Source: Carex sylvatica (Eukaryota > Streptophyta > Magnoliopsida > Poales > Cyperaceae). Taken from it: a stretch of DNA of 64,000 bases. The position numbers and the translations under genes are program-made. A model generated the notes under the pieces. The model did not search any database. It was not told the DNA's origin and saw nothing but the letters and a program-made list of their open reading frames with translations. Shown piece by piece: positions 19,965 to 32,062 of the stretch (its first letter is position 1; every line of letters begins with the position of its first letter). The stretch is taken from assembly GCA_964058845.1 (NCBI GenBank), contig CAXKVR010000179.1, positions 103,687 through 167,686 on the forward strand, written 5' to 3'.

Positions 19965-20935
19965 GCTTCCTTCACGAGCTTAAGAACAGCCTCCCTCAAA
20001 AACTTGCAATGCCTCCTTGAACCGGCCTCTCTTGCAAAAACCACCAATTAACGCTGTTAAAGTCAACAAGTTAGGGCTGATCAGGGGCGGAACTAGGTAC
20101 AAGTAAAGGGGGGCCAAGCACCCTCCAACTTATCGGAAGTTGCTTATTGGGGTGGTTAATTTCATATGGTTTTTTACATATGCATACCGATTGGCATCCC
20201 CATGCGGTTGTTCTTTCGTCTTTCGGCGGTTTGGCCCCCCTCAAATTCAAATTCTGGTTCCGCCCCTGAGGCTCATATTTCTTCTCGTCATCTCATTTAA
20301 AAACTCAAATACCTTTTCTACACTGCCTGCCTTGCAAAAACCTTCTATGATGTTGGTATAATTAACAACATCAGGACTTAGGCCGTTCTTTATCATTTCA
20401 CAATATTTCATCAATCCATCCATTAAAAGTCTTTTTCTGATATATCCAGAAATTAAACTACTATAGAGAACTGGGTCTAAAACAATCCCTTTCTCCTCCA
20501 TTTCAGAAATCAAATAAGAAGCCTCCTCAATTCTACCATCTTTGCACAGTGCATCAGCTAAAGCTGTATATGTAACCAAATTTGGAGAAATTCGTCCTAA
20601 TTTTTTTACTCTTTCATAAAATCTTATACCCAATTTAAGCTTCCCGATCTTAGAGTACCCAGAAATTAACATGCTACATACGTAGTTCCAATTTAGACAT
20701 TCTATCTTACTTTCAGACATTACCTCAAACACCTTCACTATAGTATCCATCTCGCAACTATAGCAAAATGCTGATGTCAGGGTGGATAGAGTATTCTTAG
20801 AAGGTAGCAATTCATAATTCTCCACAAACTCTTGTAAATAAACCAAAAGCCCAATCGGGGTCTTTCTCCAAGACGCAAACTTTATCTACCAGAGCATTTA
20901 AAATGCCATCATCAGCCTTAATACCAAAATTTCAA
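19965..20935 (-). pseudogene. Pentatricopeptide repeat (PPR) gene fragment inside the Pack-MULE
   Basis: The long open stretch (20846-20277) reads as successive P-class PPR units with 35-residue spacing: NWNYVCSMLISGYSKIGKLK, PNLVTYTALADALCKDGRIE, DPVLYSSLISGYIRKRLL and PDVVNYTNIIEGFCKAGSVE. After the hAT insertion (20082-20268) the same gene resumes with PNLLTLTALIGGFCKRGRF (about 20048-20000). Upstream, ALVDKVCVLEKDPDWAF is in a different frame (one-base shift near 20850), and no credible start follows a TGA a little further up. Host PPR proteins bind organellar RNA; this copy is broken by a frameshift, the hAT insertion and truncation at both ends, so I treat it as a transduplicated fragment. 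Confidence 0.8.
20082..20268. mobile_element. 187-bp hAT-type MITE inserted in the PPR fragment
   Basis: Ends CAGGGGCGGAACTA and TGGTTCCGCCCCTG form a terminal inverted repeat close to the dTph1-type hAT consensus CAGGGGCGGAGC. The flanks GGGCTGAT (20074-20081) and AGGCTCAT (20269-20276) match 6/8 as an aged 8-bp duplication. It has no coding capacity. Confidence 0.8.
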
Positions 20936-21390
20936 GTACGAGATGAAGTTCTCTCGGGGCGTGCAGGGTGGAGAGCGACGGAGACGAAGAGAAGGGTGAA
21001 AGAGAGGCGAAACCCTCTGGGAAGGGAAGGAGACTGGAGACAGAAATTTGATCCCTTCGTTGAGGGATAAAATTAAAAATACAAAAATACATTTTATTAT
21101 ATAATATTTTTCAGAATAATTTTAATTAAATATATATATTATATGTATATTGTGGCAATTTGATAAATTTGATAATTTTATAGTATCAAATAACAAATTT
21201 TGAGTTTTAGAATGACAATTTAGTAATTTCCAAATTTTTGGGTGGCAAATAAAAAAAATTTCCTCATAAAAACTAAGTGTCTGAGATATAGTAAGAGAAT
21301 GGCAATTTACAAGAGTACAATTTCTATTAAACTAATTATATTATTGGATAAATAAACGCAAGCATGTCTTATTAATAAATAATAATTTCA

Positions 21391-21780
21391 GAGTGAGGCT
21401 ATGGTACTATGCATAACACATATTTATCTCTACTATAGATTAGCATCTCTTTTTTTAGATTCCAAACAAGCGATCTAACAGGTCAACATAGTATCTAATA
21501 TGAAAATGTATCTGTAATTCAAATTTTACAAAAAAAAAATTTATAGTTTGTTTTGCTATTTATTTAGATAGGTAGAAAATTACTTGATGTAAATTCAAAA
21601 TAGTGATTTTCTACCTATCTAAGAAAAATAGTAAAAAAGTTCTCAAAATATAAAATTTAGTTTGTAAATACATTCTCATCACGTTGAAAGGTTCAAATTG
21701 AATGTTTTGATTTTGAAAATAGAGACATCGATCCATAGTACGAATTAATATACGCTATACATAGTACCATATCCTCACTC
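21391..21780. mobile_element. MITE with long inverted repeats (390 bp)
   Basis: Left GAGTGAGGCTATGGTACTAT pairs with right ATAGTACCATATCCTCACTC. The inside also folds (GATAGGTAGAAAATTAC against GATTTTCTACCTATC). A partial copy of the right half is at about 51450-51648 (ATCCATAGTATGAG...ACCTCACTCA). No clear target duplication was read. Confidence 0.65.
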
Positions 21781-23159
21781 ATAATTTAATTAGTCGCAAT
21801 TATGAAAATGCCAAGTCTTATACTGGTTTCGTATTTGATAAATTGCCATTAAGTTCTGTTATGATAATATTTTTCTGATCTTCTGTGTTTAGATCTATTC
21901 ACAAGAAGTGTAGATATCCAGGCTATCAATGTCATCATCAATTTTGGACTTCCTCAAAAATGCCGAAACAAATCTTCACAGAGAATGCTTTTCACATACT
22001 TATTATTTTTTCTATCTTCAATTTCCTTAATATGCACATACACGCATAAGTTATTGTGTTTTTGTAGGTCAGTCAATCAGGAAGATATGATCACCTAGGT
22101 TTAGCCGTGCTTGATCACCTATGAGAACCGCCTTAACTTGTAATACGTACATTTTTTTTGGTAATTTACTTTTACATTTTCAAATATCTGTGTTTTTATT
22201 TTGTTTAACTTTTTTTTTTTTCCTTTTTTGAAACTATCACAGGTATCATAATGATCGAACTGTTTATTACGGCTGATAAGTAGAGATTTATAGGAGTTTT
22301 AGAATCTTTATCTTCTCAATACACGAGCAAAATTGTCACACCTCGACAACGGGGCCGACAATCCGCCGCGTGGTCAGCGCAAGGCGATTCAATTATCATA
22401 CACAATCAAATATATACATAAATTACCAATGACATAGACAAGAGCCACATTGCATGAATAAATTTAAATGTAATAAACCAATTGAAAACAAACCTACGGT
22501 ATGAAATATGAAAACAAAATACCATAGCAGATTTATTTGAAGCAAATAATTTACTCTGTGGCAACTCGTGCATATCTTCAAGTTCTACAACTTGTATCCG
22601 AATATCGCGCTTTGTACCTGGAACCCACAAAGTGGAACGGTAAGAGATTGAAAATCTCCCAGTGCAGTATTCAATTCCAGTCAAGTTATCCTTAGATCAG
22701 ATCAACTGAAACTAAAACAACACCGAGCACAAATAATATAAACTACAAGAATAATATAAGAATCAAAGAATCTAAGTTGCCAACTATTATCAATCAAGAA
22801 ACAAAAATATAAATTCACTTTAAGAAATACTCAAATACCATGAAAGAAATCAGCAAGCTAGAGAAACAATTAATAGCTATAACAATCAAGCATAATGAAA
22901 TATTATAATATGCAATGCTCATGTGCAATAGATTTAAAAGTTCAATCCAGTTTATTTGTGCAACCTTATTGTTTAATCATGCTTTATTCACAATTACTCA
23001 TCTCAAGTGTTCTCACTTGAACTTATGCATTTATCTCAAACCTTTAACACAACTTTAGTTAAAAAAAAATGCAATGCTTATGTATCATGTCAAATATGTA
23101 GATATTCAGCATAGAATAAAATTCACATCCTATTAGGTAACCATTTTGGTATTAACAAT

Positions 23160-23400
23160 ACTCAGTCATGCGCTACAAGTACAGCGCCTACATGACCCCG
23201 GTCATGCGCTACAAGTTCAGCACCTACATGACAGTCAAGGTTCATACAAGACTCCAATCATGTGCTACCACGAATATGGCTCCTACACAATTTTTGTTAT
23301 GGCCATAACTAGAAATTATGCGCTTATCCCGAATAAGGCGCCTATGCAATTTATGTTATGCGCTACAAGTTCAGCGCCTACATAACTGAAATTACACACT
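23160..23400. repeat. Minisatellite with unit CATGCGCTACAAGTTCAGCG...
   Basis: The phrase ATGCGCTACAAGT(T/A)CAGC(G/A)CCTACAT recurs at about 23168, 23207 and 23358, with degenerate copies between (TGTGCTACCACGAATATGGC, TATGCGCTTATCCCGAATAA). It lies within the retroelement remnant. Confidence 0.75.
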
Positions 23401-23839
23401 TACCCTGAATAGGGAGACTACATGATCGTCAGGTTTCAAACATTTGGTTCTTTAGCACAGTTCATTTAAAACAAGTAAATAGTTCATATCATGCTATGTA
23501 TAATGTATACCAATATAGCATACAAAAGTTCTAGTTCAACTCATGTATTCATGCTATGCAATTCAAAAGAAAATTCAAGAACTTAACTACAATTAATTAC
23601 CAATCAAGCAACAAAGCAAGCATCAACAATACAACCAATTAGCAACTCAACAAACAAGCAAACTAATATCACCATATTTGATCTATTGTTCAGACCAATC
23701 TCCGTACCAAAATTTGCATTTTAAATAATTAAATAGCGTCTATTACATTGAATATCTATAGAATGTGGTACTGCTGCATTTTCATTCTTATTTGCAGAAA
23801 AATTGGTGAAATCAGGAGGTAACTGAAAATCTGAGACTT

Positions 23840-23965
23840 TGCATGCGAGTCGCATCAACCCTGACACGAGTCGCTTACCACTCCGATGCTACCACAGACG
23901 CTAGCCGCATCAGACAAACTCTGATGCGAGTCGCATTAACCTTGACGCGAGTCGCATCGGAGTTT
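23840..23965. repeat. Short GC-rich repeats of GACGCGAGTCGCAT
   Basis: GAGTCGCATCAAC, GAGTCGCTTACC, GAGTCGCATTAAC and GAGTCGCATCGG occur within 125 bp in otherwise AT-rich sequence, and similar CGACTCGCATG/GGGTCGCGTC phrases occur at 24708-24775. Same region of the retroelement remnant. Confidence 0.65.
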
Positions 23966-25080
23966 TCCAGAGCAAAAGGCGGAGGCTAAATAGAGGCCCA
24001 ATTAAGGCCAAAAGATGAAAATGTCATTTGGGAAGGTTATAAAAGGACATCCTCTGCCACTAACAAAAAGACCCAAACAGAATCCAACAGACTGGTTCAA
24101 AAGAGAGATTAAGCGGGGGAGCTAAGAAGTGAAGATTGGAAGAGCTTCACATATCTTCTTTTTTTCTTCTTCGGGTTTTATTATGATTTATTCTTTCTTT
24201 ACTTTCTTTATTTCTTTCTTGATCATGATTGAGTAGATCTCTTAGTTTCTAGGGTTAAGATGTAGTCTGAAACTCTGTTTTGTAATGCATGATGTTTGGA
24301 TCTGAGTTTATATTTGTGTTTATTTGCTTGAGCATTATTTCTATTGCTTGATAGAAATTGTTTGAATGAATCTTGTTGTCTACTGTTGAATGTCTATAGC
24401 ATCTCTTCTAGTATTTTGGCCTTAATGTTTCTTACAATTAGATCAAGTATTTGAGGTAGATCTTTGATCTGAGAGGTGAGATCAATAGTAACAGAGAGGT
24501 AAAATTTCCATCTATTGAGAGATAGTGGATACCTAGGATTATATACACTAGAGGTATGAGATCTAAGAAGGTGAAGTTGCATTTCCTTACCAAGTTCATT
24601 AAGTCAGATAATGAGAGTTAAGGTTTAGGAACTTTAGGTACGGTCAATGGATCCTTACAAAAGTAAACAGCTAAAGAACAGACATATGCTGCATCCACTC
24701 AAGGTTCACGCGACTCGCATGTGAGAGCACGTGGGTCGCGTCACACGGGTCGCATACGAAGGTATACGAGTGGCGTGAAGGACCAGAGAGGCAGAGTTGA
24801 AGGACGAAATCTAAAACCCTGGAAACTTCATTTTATAATCAAGTAAAACTAAACTTTTAATTGTTGTCATTTACTATTATCGAATTTAGGAAATATAAAC
24901 AAACCAAATCAATATTTCCTTACTTCTGGTACCTAACTGAGTTAAGCAAGAATCCAGAATTGAACCATTCCCTATGGATCGATACCTGATTATACCATTC
25001 GATAAGGATTGTACACTTGCAATCTAATTCAGGAGCTAAATCAAGATTTTAAACAAAGTACAGCTCGCTGTACTGAAACT

Positions 25081-26734
25081 TTGTGTATATGCTTTGCGCA
25101 TAACACAAACAACAACAACAATAAAATAAGTTAGAGGAATCTGAGAATAACTCGAAACTCGCACCTTAGCAATGTCGAGACGATGTGATTAGCGTGTTGC
25201 TAGTGGTGTGGATTCACTATACAATACTGCTTGATCCAATCGTGCAGAGTTCGTGCCTATGCCAAGTTATTAGATTGGTTCAGTAATTTAATGACGTCTT
25301 CAACTAATTTAGTCGGCCACCTCTTGTGCAACTTATGAAATTCCTGAATGATATTCGTGAAGGACATAAGGGAGTTTCTAATTTATAAGCCAATAAAAAT
25401 TTGGAGACACATATTATACAAAAGTCTAGTACGTAATAATTAATTTCAACTTTTGAGCAAGACATTATATTTTTGTGTTCTTTGACATAAATGTATAAAT
25501 ATAATGATCCTAAGGATAAGATAGTCAAACAAAATCACATTATTGAATTATTATTATTAGTCATATACAAATTGAAGTCTAGATTGGGAACTTCAAACTT
25601 TCTAGGTTGTCGACTATTTAAAATCTAAGACATTTATTAAGTGTTCTTTTCTATTTTTCCAAATTTGTCCAACAGCTTGATCAAATCGGGACTCAAGACT
25701 CTTTCAAAATTTCTTCGCAATTAGTCTCAATTTAATCTAAAAATTAATCACAAACTCAAGTGTTATTCACAACCTAATAATAAGGCACCATTAATGACAA
25801 CCCAATTAAAATTTTAGCAAAGATATAAACAAGAGTGAAGAGTACCATGACCCAAAAAAATTAAGTGACAAGGAGCCTTGAGCACATATTTTCAGCACCT
25901 TCCCATGCTTTGCTTGTGCTAGCTGGAACTACCTTGCCTTATTCTCAAATTTCTAGTAATAACTCCAAGAAAGAAATGTAGTGATGTGAGATGACGTACG
26001 TGGCAGGAGTGAGGAATGTAGTAGGTGGACTCACCAAAAGAAAAGAACGAAGGAGATAAAGAGTAAAGAATTAATTGAGAGATCACAAAAAGAATAAAAT
26101 TAAGAGTAGCAAAATCAATGATACGTGCGGGAGAGAGAAAATGTGGTTAGGTGAAAAGATAAATATTTAAATTAGATAATATAAAGATAGTGATTTACAT
26201 GTGTCATCTCAAGTAATTTCCAATTATAAAGAAATTTATACTTAACCCCTTTACATTATTAGAAATAACCATAGTTTTTATTTTATTTTAAATACTAAAT
26301 TTTCAATTATCAGAATACGGAGGATATTTAAAATAAATACTTGGAAATTCAAATTTTTTTTTTCTTTTCTGCACTTTACTTCAAGTTACATAAATTTTCA
26401 AGTGTTCAAAAATTATAATATTACAAAAATAAAAGGAGCTTTCCATATGTAAATACATCCTAATCAAGTATTAAACCTTCATTTTCAAGTAATACACTTT
26501 TAAAATTACTGAGCTCTCTCTTTTTAAGTGTACAATAATTTTTACTTGTCCCAAGTAGTAGTATATGGGCTCATAACTAGCTTATTTTAGTGTTGTGCTT
26601 TGGTTAAAAAATAGTTTGGATTTGATGTAAACTGTTTGTATTATTACTCGAATCATTTCGGGAGAGATTTTGGAGATATGAAATTGTGTTTATTTTATAC
26701 TCTTTATGCCTTTAAATTTATTAACCTCAACACT
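25081..26734. other. AT-rich intergenic DNA, no genes recognised
   Basis: Both strands lack family-like ORFs. I see nothing structured beyond simple AT richness. Confidence 0.4.
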
Positions 26735-28570
26735 CAAAGAAAGGTTAGTTGCAAGTGCATAACCTACCTTGTAGTATCTAGGTGTCGAACCACAGGCAGT
26801 ATGTTTAAATACTTAGCTTAAACTTTATTAATTAATTTCAGAAAATGAAAGAGAGTAAAGTGCAATAAAGTAGAATTGGGGGGGTTTTGTTCTAATAATC
26901 ATAATTTTGGGTTTAATACCCGGAAAGATGAGTTTTAAACAATTAAAGTAAATAAAATAAAGAAAAGAAAGATTTGTTTGCTTTCACGTTGAGGAGATCT
27001 AGGGGCATTCAGTCTACAATTCCTTGTTAATTCTATCTATTCAGTATTGTTTAAATTCATGTATGATTTGATGAGGTTTCTAACCTAAAGTGTTAAAAAG
27101 GGTCACTTTCGTGAATTAATAACATGCCTAGATAGTTTCAAACTTCACCATCGTTCATCACCGTAGCTATCTAGACCCATTAAGCTCTTGTTAGCCTATA
27201 TCGACTAATTATTGATACAAGTATTTTGGTGGGTTGGATTAATGTTCCTCGAATTTTAGGGCTGTCACCATCTTAAAGGGATATTTAACAATCACGTTCA
27301 CACAAAATACATATCAATACTTAATCAACATAGGTGTCCTAAGTAGAGGTTTGACTTCACTTTCGTTCATCACCAAACCTTAACCCTTAATTTTTATAGT
27401 TTCGGTTTGGATATCAAAGTACGATCGCTTCTAACCCAAAATTCAAGGTATTTGTGTTCATAATTTGGTACTCTCCTCTCATCCTAACTTCTTTGGACTC
27501 TTTGCATTACAAAGAGATTTCAAAGCGAGACTACTTCGATTGCAAGTACTAAACTATGTAATCAATACAAATGATAAATCACAGAAATTAACAATTAAAT
27601 CTCATAAAATAATCATAATAAAAATAAATAACTGAATAAGATAAAATTAAATAAGTTCATGCATTAACTTAAGCCCCTAGAGAGAGATATATTCTCTTTT
27701 GGAGAGATCAATTATAAAGTTTGGCAAAAGTAAGAAGAAATGAAATAAAGAAATGATTACACCCTTTATCGAATCAAGAACCTCAATCTTGCCAAAATCT
27801 TGCTTGGATCTCCTTCTCCTTCCTAGAAAAACTTTCGAAACTCTGAGAATGGCTGCAGATTTATCGCTGTATTTTATGAAAATGGACATGCACCAAGGGG
27901 TGAAAAGAGAGATGAGAATAGATGTGCCTTGAATGGGAATGAACCCCCCTCCTTTTATAGCAAAAGACCATGCCCAATCAAGAGCCATAATTATGGGATT
28001 AGTGGGGTTTGTGGGTGCTATCTTTAGATTATTTCCCACAATGCCATGTCCAAGTTTGACTGTAAAAATGCGTCCTTGGTGCGCCAGAAATAGAAAAAAA
28101 TATCAAATCGTATAATTCTGGCTGTCTGCGGGTACAGTGCGTCCGCACTGATGGTGAGTATGGATGGATGACCCGCATTAGCTCCAAATTTCCTTTTTTA
28201 ACTTCCTGAAAAATCCTGCTTATTTCTATGAGTGCGTCCGCACTGGCTTGGAATTCTGAAGAATCTAAATCTTTCAAAAATCGACCAAGTATTGAGTGCG
28301 TCTGCACTGGCTGTGAGTGCAGACGCATTACGCTCAGACTTTTTCTTCTACAGCGCTGAGATGCTAGAAATTCAACTAAGTGCATCCTTACTGGGAGACT
28401 TTTTATTCATTTTTTGTCTTTTCCTGCAGTCTAAAGCAAAGCAAACGCAATAACTTGATTCTATGTGTATTCTAATCACTTTTTATTCAAAATACATGAT
28501 ATTTGGTGTTGTTTCATGCTAAAATCTAGATCGAATGTATATATAATTTATGCTTATCAAAATCTGTCAA
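26735..28570 (-). mobile_element. Second gypsy-like non-coding remnant, opposite orientation
   Basis: The reverse strand reads CTGCCTGTGGTTCGACACCTAG...ACTTGCAACTA (from about 26805 down), the same landmark as near 24965 but inverted. GTGCGTCCGCACTGG repeats (28137-28320) occupy a place comparable to the GAGTCGCAT repeats in the other remnant. 28575-28605 has the palindrome TTGCTTGTCCCCAAGCAA. No polyprotein frames. Confidence 0.35.
28135..28330. repeat. Repeats of (A)GTGCGTCCGCACTGG
   Basis: GTGCGTCCGCACTG at about 28138 and 28231, GTGCGTCTGCACTGG at 28296 and inverted AGTGCAGACGCATTA at 28316. The motif is itself palindromic (GTGCG.CGCAC). Confidence 0.65.
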
Positions 28571-28639
28571 GCTTGAACATTGCTTGTCCCCAAGCAATAT
28601 CTAAACTTGGAATATAATTTGATCTCACTTACTATGCTT

Positions 28640-30905
28640 ATAGTTCAGGATTCACGATTTATAGTTCCAGTTCAGGGATCAAGGTTGGGGTTCAGTGTTT
28701 TTGGTTCAGGTTCAGTTTAGGGTTTAAGGTTAAGGTTCAGGTTCAGTTCAGGTTCAGTTCAGGGTTCAATGTTTATGGTTCAAGGTTTAGGTTCGGTTAA
28801 AGGTTCAGGGTTCTGGTTCAGGTTCATTTCAGGATTCATGTTTAGGATCATGTACGATTCATGGTTCAATGTTAAGGGCCAGGGTTCAGGATTCAAGGTT
28901 TATGGTTCAAGTTCCGATTAGGTTCAGATTCAAGGTTTAAGATTCATATTTTAGGTTTCAAGGATTAGGGTTCAGAGTTTAGTGTTCAGGTTAATGTTCA
29001 AGTTAAGGTTCAGGTTCGGTTCAAGATTCAGGGTTCAGGGTTCATGTTCAGGTTCAGGTTTATTTTAGTGTTCAGGGTTCAGGATTCAGGTTTAGGATAA
29101 GGTTCAGGGTTCAAGGAGATTTATTGATCAAAATAGTATGAACAACTGCTATGTTTGAAAAATATAAAGACGGTAATTAACAATGTCCCACAAGCTTTGA
29201 GTACTAATAAAGGCCTATCGAAAAGTACATTAACTCTCATTTTTCATGACAATAAATAAATGAACATAAGACAATTAATTATGTACAAGGAACCAAGTAT
29301 TTCAAAATTTAATAAGAAGTTGTCTATTTAATAATGTATTGCCAAACAATTCAAGATTTGATAAAAAGTAGTCCAAGTCACTTACTATGCTTATGTTTCA
29401 GGGTTCAGGGTTTACAGTTCCAGTTCAGATTTAGTTCAGGGTCCAAGCTTGGGGTTCAATATTCTTTGTTCATGTTTAGTTTAGGGTTTATAGTTCAGGT
29501 TCAAGGTTTACGGTTAAGATTAAGGCTCAGGCTCATATCAGGGTTCAATGTTTATGGTTCAAGGTTCAAGTTTTGGTTCAGTTTAAGGTTCAGGGTTCAA
29601 GGTTTATAGTTCAAGTTTCGGTTAGGTTCAAGTTCAGGGTTCAAAATTCAGGGTTTAGGTTTCAAGGTTCAGGGTTTAGTGTTAAGGTTAAGGTTAAGGT
29701 TTAGGTTTAGTTTTGGTTCAAGATTTAGGGTTCAGGGTTTAGAGTTTATGGTTCAAGTTCCGATTAGGTTCAGGTTCAGGGTTCAAGGTTCAGAGTTTAT
29801 TGTTCAGGTTAAGGTTCAGGTTTGGTTCAAGATTCAGGGTTAATGGTTCGGTTCAGGGTTCATGTTCAAGTTCAAGTTTAGTTCAGGGTTCATGTTCAGG
29901 TTATGGTTCATGTTCAGGTTATGGTTCAAGGTTCAAGGTTAAGGTTTATTGTCTAAATGCTATGAACAACTGCTTTGGTTGAAAAATATGAAGACGATAA
30001 TGAACAAATTCTCACAAGCTTTGAGCACCAATAAAGGCCTATCGAAAAGTATATCAACTCACGTTTATCATCACAAAAAATAAAGGAACATAAGACGATT
30101 GATTATGTGCAAGGAACTAAGTATTTTAAAATTTGATAAGTAGCAGTCCATTTAATAATGTATTGTCAAACAATTCAAAATTTGATAAACACTAGTCCAA
30201 GTCACCTACTGTGCTTCTAGTTCTGGGTTCAGGGTTTACAGTTCCAGTTCAGGTTCAGTTTGGGGTTCAAGGTCGCTATTTAGTGTTTTTGGTTCAGGTT
30301 CAGTTTAGGGTTTACGGTTAAGCTTCAGGTTCAAGTTCATTTCAGGGTTCAGTGTTTATGGTTCAAGGTTTAGGTTTAGGTTTAGGTTCCGTTCAAGGTT
30401 TAGGGTTAAGGGTTTAGGTACAGGTTAAGGTTCGTTTCAGGGTTAAGGTTTAGGTACAAGTATGGTTCAAGGTTCATGGTTTAGGGTTAAGGATCAGTAT
30501 TGCCAAACAATTCAAAATTTGATAAGCATTAGTCCAAGTCACCTACCGTGCTTCTAGTTCTGGGTTCAGGGTTTACAGTTCCAATTCAGGTTCAGTTTGG
30601 GGTTCAAGGTCGCTATTCAGTGTTTTTGGTTCAGGTTCAGTTTAGGGTTTTCGGTTCAAGTTCAGGGTTTACGGTTAAGGTTCAGTTCAGGGTTCAGTGT
30701 TTATGGTTCAAGGTTTAGGTTTAGGTTTAGGGTTAAGGGTTCAGGTACAGGTTAAGGTTCGTTTCAGGGTTAAGGTTTAGGTACAAGTATGGTTTAATGT
30801 TCAAGGTTTATGGTTCAAGTTCCGGTTAGGTTCAAGTTTAGAGTTCAGGGTTTAGGTTTCAAGGTTCAGGTTCGGTTTGAAGATTCAGGGTTTAAGGTTC
30901 AGGGT
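28640..30905 (+). repeat. Degenerate telomere-like heptamer block (TTCAGGG/TTTAGGG/GGTTCAG variants) with higher-order structure
   Basis: Three blocks (about 28640-29120, 29395-29950, 30215-30905) consist almost wholly of GGTTCAG, GGGTTCA, GGTTTAG, AGGTTAAGG and similar units, i.e. variants of the plant telomere TTTAGGG. Between them a non-telomeric spacer recurs (AACAACTGCT... at 29141 and 29965, 824 bp apart). The block entry phrase TCAC(T/C)TAC(T/C)(A/G)TGCTT is at 28624, 29378, 30202 and 30539, so larger units were duplicated. Reading frames here are by-products of the repeat. Confidence 0.9.
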
Positions 30906-30910
30906 TCTTA

Positions 30911-31373
30911 AGATACAATGTCGACCTCGATGTCTGACATAATCTGAGTGTCCATCTAAAAACAACTTAATATAAAGTCGCGTTAACATTATGTGCGATT
31001 AAATCAAAATTTCATATGCTGTTGCATGGCCAAACGTATCATGTGTTAAATTATAATAGAAAATAGGATCATATCGTTTATGCCATATGTCCAAAATTTA
31101 CTATGCATATCTTTATTTATTGCATCTTAAATAGAAAAAAAATGTTACTAAATAATATTTCATTGTTTCTATTTTTTTTAATTACGTTATACACTATACC
31201 CTAATCCACTGTATCTCCGACACAATAACGAAAATTAAATACAAAAATAATTTAATGTCGCTAATTTTAACTTTATACATTTACTGCTCATAGAAACACC
31301 TTAATATAAAGTCGCGTTAACCTGAACCGGTTGTCAATATTTATTAATTAATTAATTCTATTTAAATTTTGAG
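30911..31373. repeat. AT-rich spacer with a 24-bp direct repeat
   Basis: ACTTAATATAAAGTCGCGTT (30963) and CCTTAATATAAAGTCGCGTT (31292) are about 330 bp apart. They may be the ends or internal repeats of an old element. No gene seen. Confidence 0.4.
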
Positions 31374-31381
31374 AGTAGAGG

Positions 31382-32062
31382 TAGGGGTGAAAACGGAGCG
31401 GATAATGCTGATGCCATATCTGCATTCATCGGATAATGAGCGGATACGAATACGGATACGGATAGTAAATGGATATCAAAATTTAAAATCAAATCCACCT
31501 TAAACGGATACGGAACGGATAGTCCACGGATACGGATTCGAATACGGTTATAAAATGAATAATGGTTGGATAATTAAGATATATGAACTTTTAAGATACA
31601 AATATTAATTAAAATTAAATATAAATATTAATAATAACTATAAGTTGAGAGAGGGAGAAATAATGCATTGATATAATATATAGATAAAATAAAGAAATAA
31701 TAACATAAAATTAATGTGGTGTATTGGTTCATATCTTAGTCATTGAAAGATGTGCAAATTTAACAAAAAGATGTGCAAATTTATTTTAAGTAGTTTTCAT
31801 CTTTGATCCGTAGACTGGGCTTAGTCCAATATTACTTTAATAGTTAAATATTGATTCGTAGACCGGGCTTGGCCCAATACTATTAATTTGATAGTTAAAT
31901 ACTTGTTCCGGTTGTCCGATATATCAAGTATTGCATAGTCCCACAAGTTGTAGTGTTCAAAGCAACATATCATATATAAACAAAGGCATGTAGAGCTGTA
32001 TTAACGGATCGCGAAGAGCAAAATTGAAAGTGTATCGAGTGTTGGCTCCGTTTTCACCCCTA
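31382..32062. mobile_element. Non-autonomous hAT element (681 bp) with perfect 8-bp duplication
   Basis: Ends TAGGGGTGAAAACGGAGC and GGCTCCGTTTTCACCCCTA are inverted repeats. AGTAGAGG flanks both sides (31374-31381 and 32063-32070). Subterminal regions carry many CGGATA(C/A)GGAT repeats, as expected for hAT transposase-binding sites. No transposase ORF. Confidence 0.9.

Larger units (their letters stand above)
19422..21263. mobile_element. Pack-MULE-like element carrying a PPR gene fragment (1,842 bp)
   Basis: Inverted ends of about 180 bp (left ATTATTTGCCACCCAAAA..., right complementary), both repeating TTGCCAC and CTCAAAATTTGTTATTT phrases. The flanks TTATAAAAA (19413-19421) and TCATAAAAA (21264-21272) match 8/9 as a 9-bp target duplication. 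The interior is a pentatricopeptide gene fragment rather than a transposase, which fits a Pack-MULE. Part of the interior is split by a small hAT element. Confidence 0.7.
22334..25080 (+). mobile_element. Ty3/gypsy-like retroelement remnant, non-coding (probable LTR and leader)
   Basis: Begins TGTCACACCTCGAC, like the start of the solo LTR at 33970. It contains a TATA-like GGTTATAAAAGG (about 24032) with a following leader, and ends with a phrase CCCTATGGATCGATACC...ACTTGCAATC, typical of gypsy-type non-coding regions in plants. No gag, protease, RT or integrase frames are visible and no matching second LTR was found. The boundaries are uncertain. Confidence 0.4.

Noticed and set aside
28029..28453. 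Minus-strand 118-aa and plus-strand 73-aa frames
   Set aside because: They overlie the GTGCGTCCGCACTGG repeats in a retroelement remnant and lack family motifs.
29334..29982. Plus-strand frames with FRV/LRLRLR-like repeats
   Set aside because: By-products of the telomere-like heptamer repeats.
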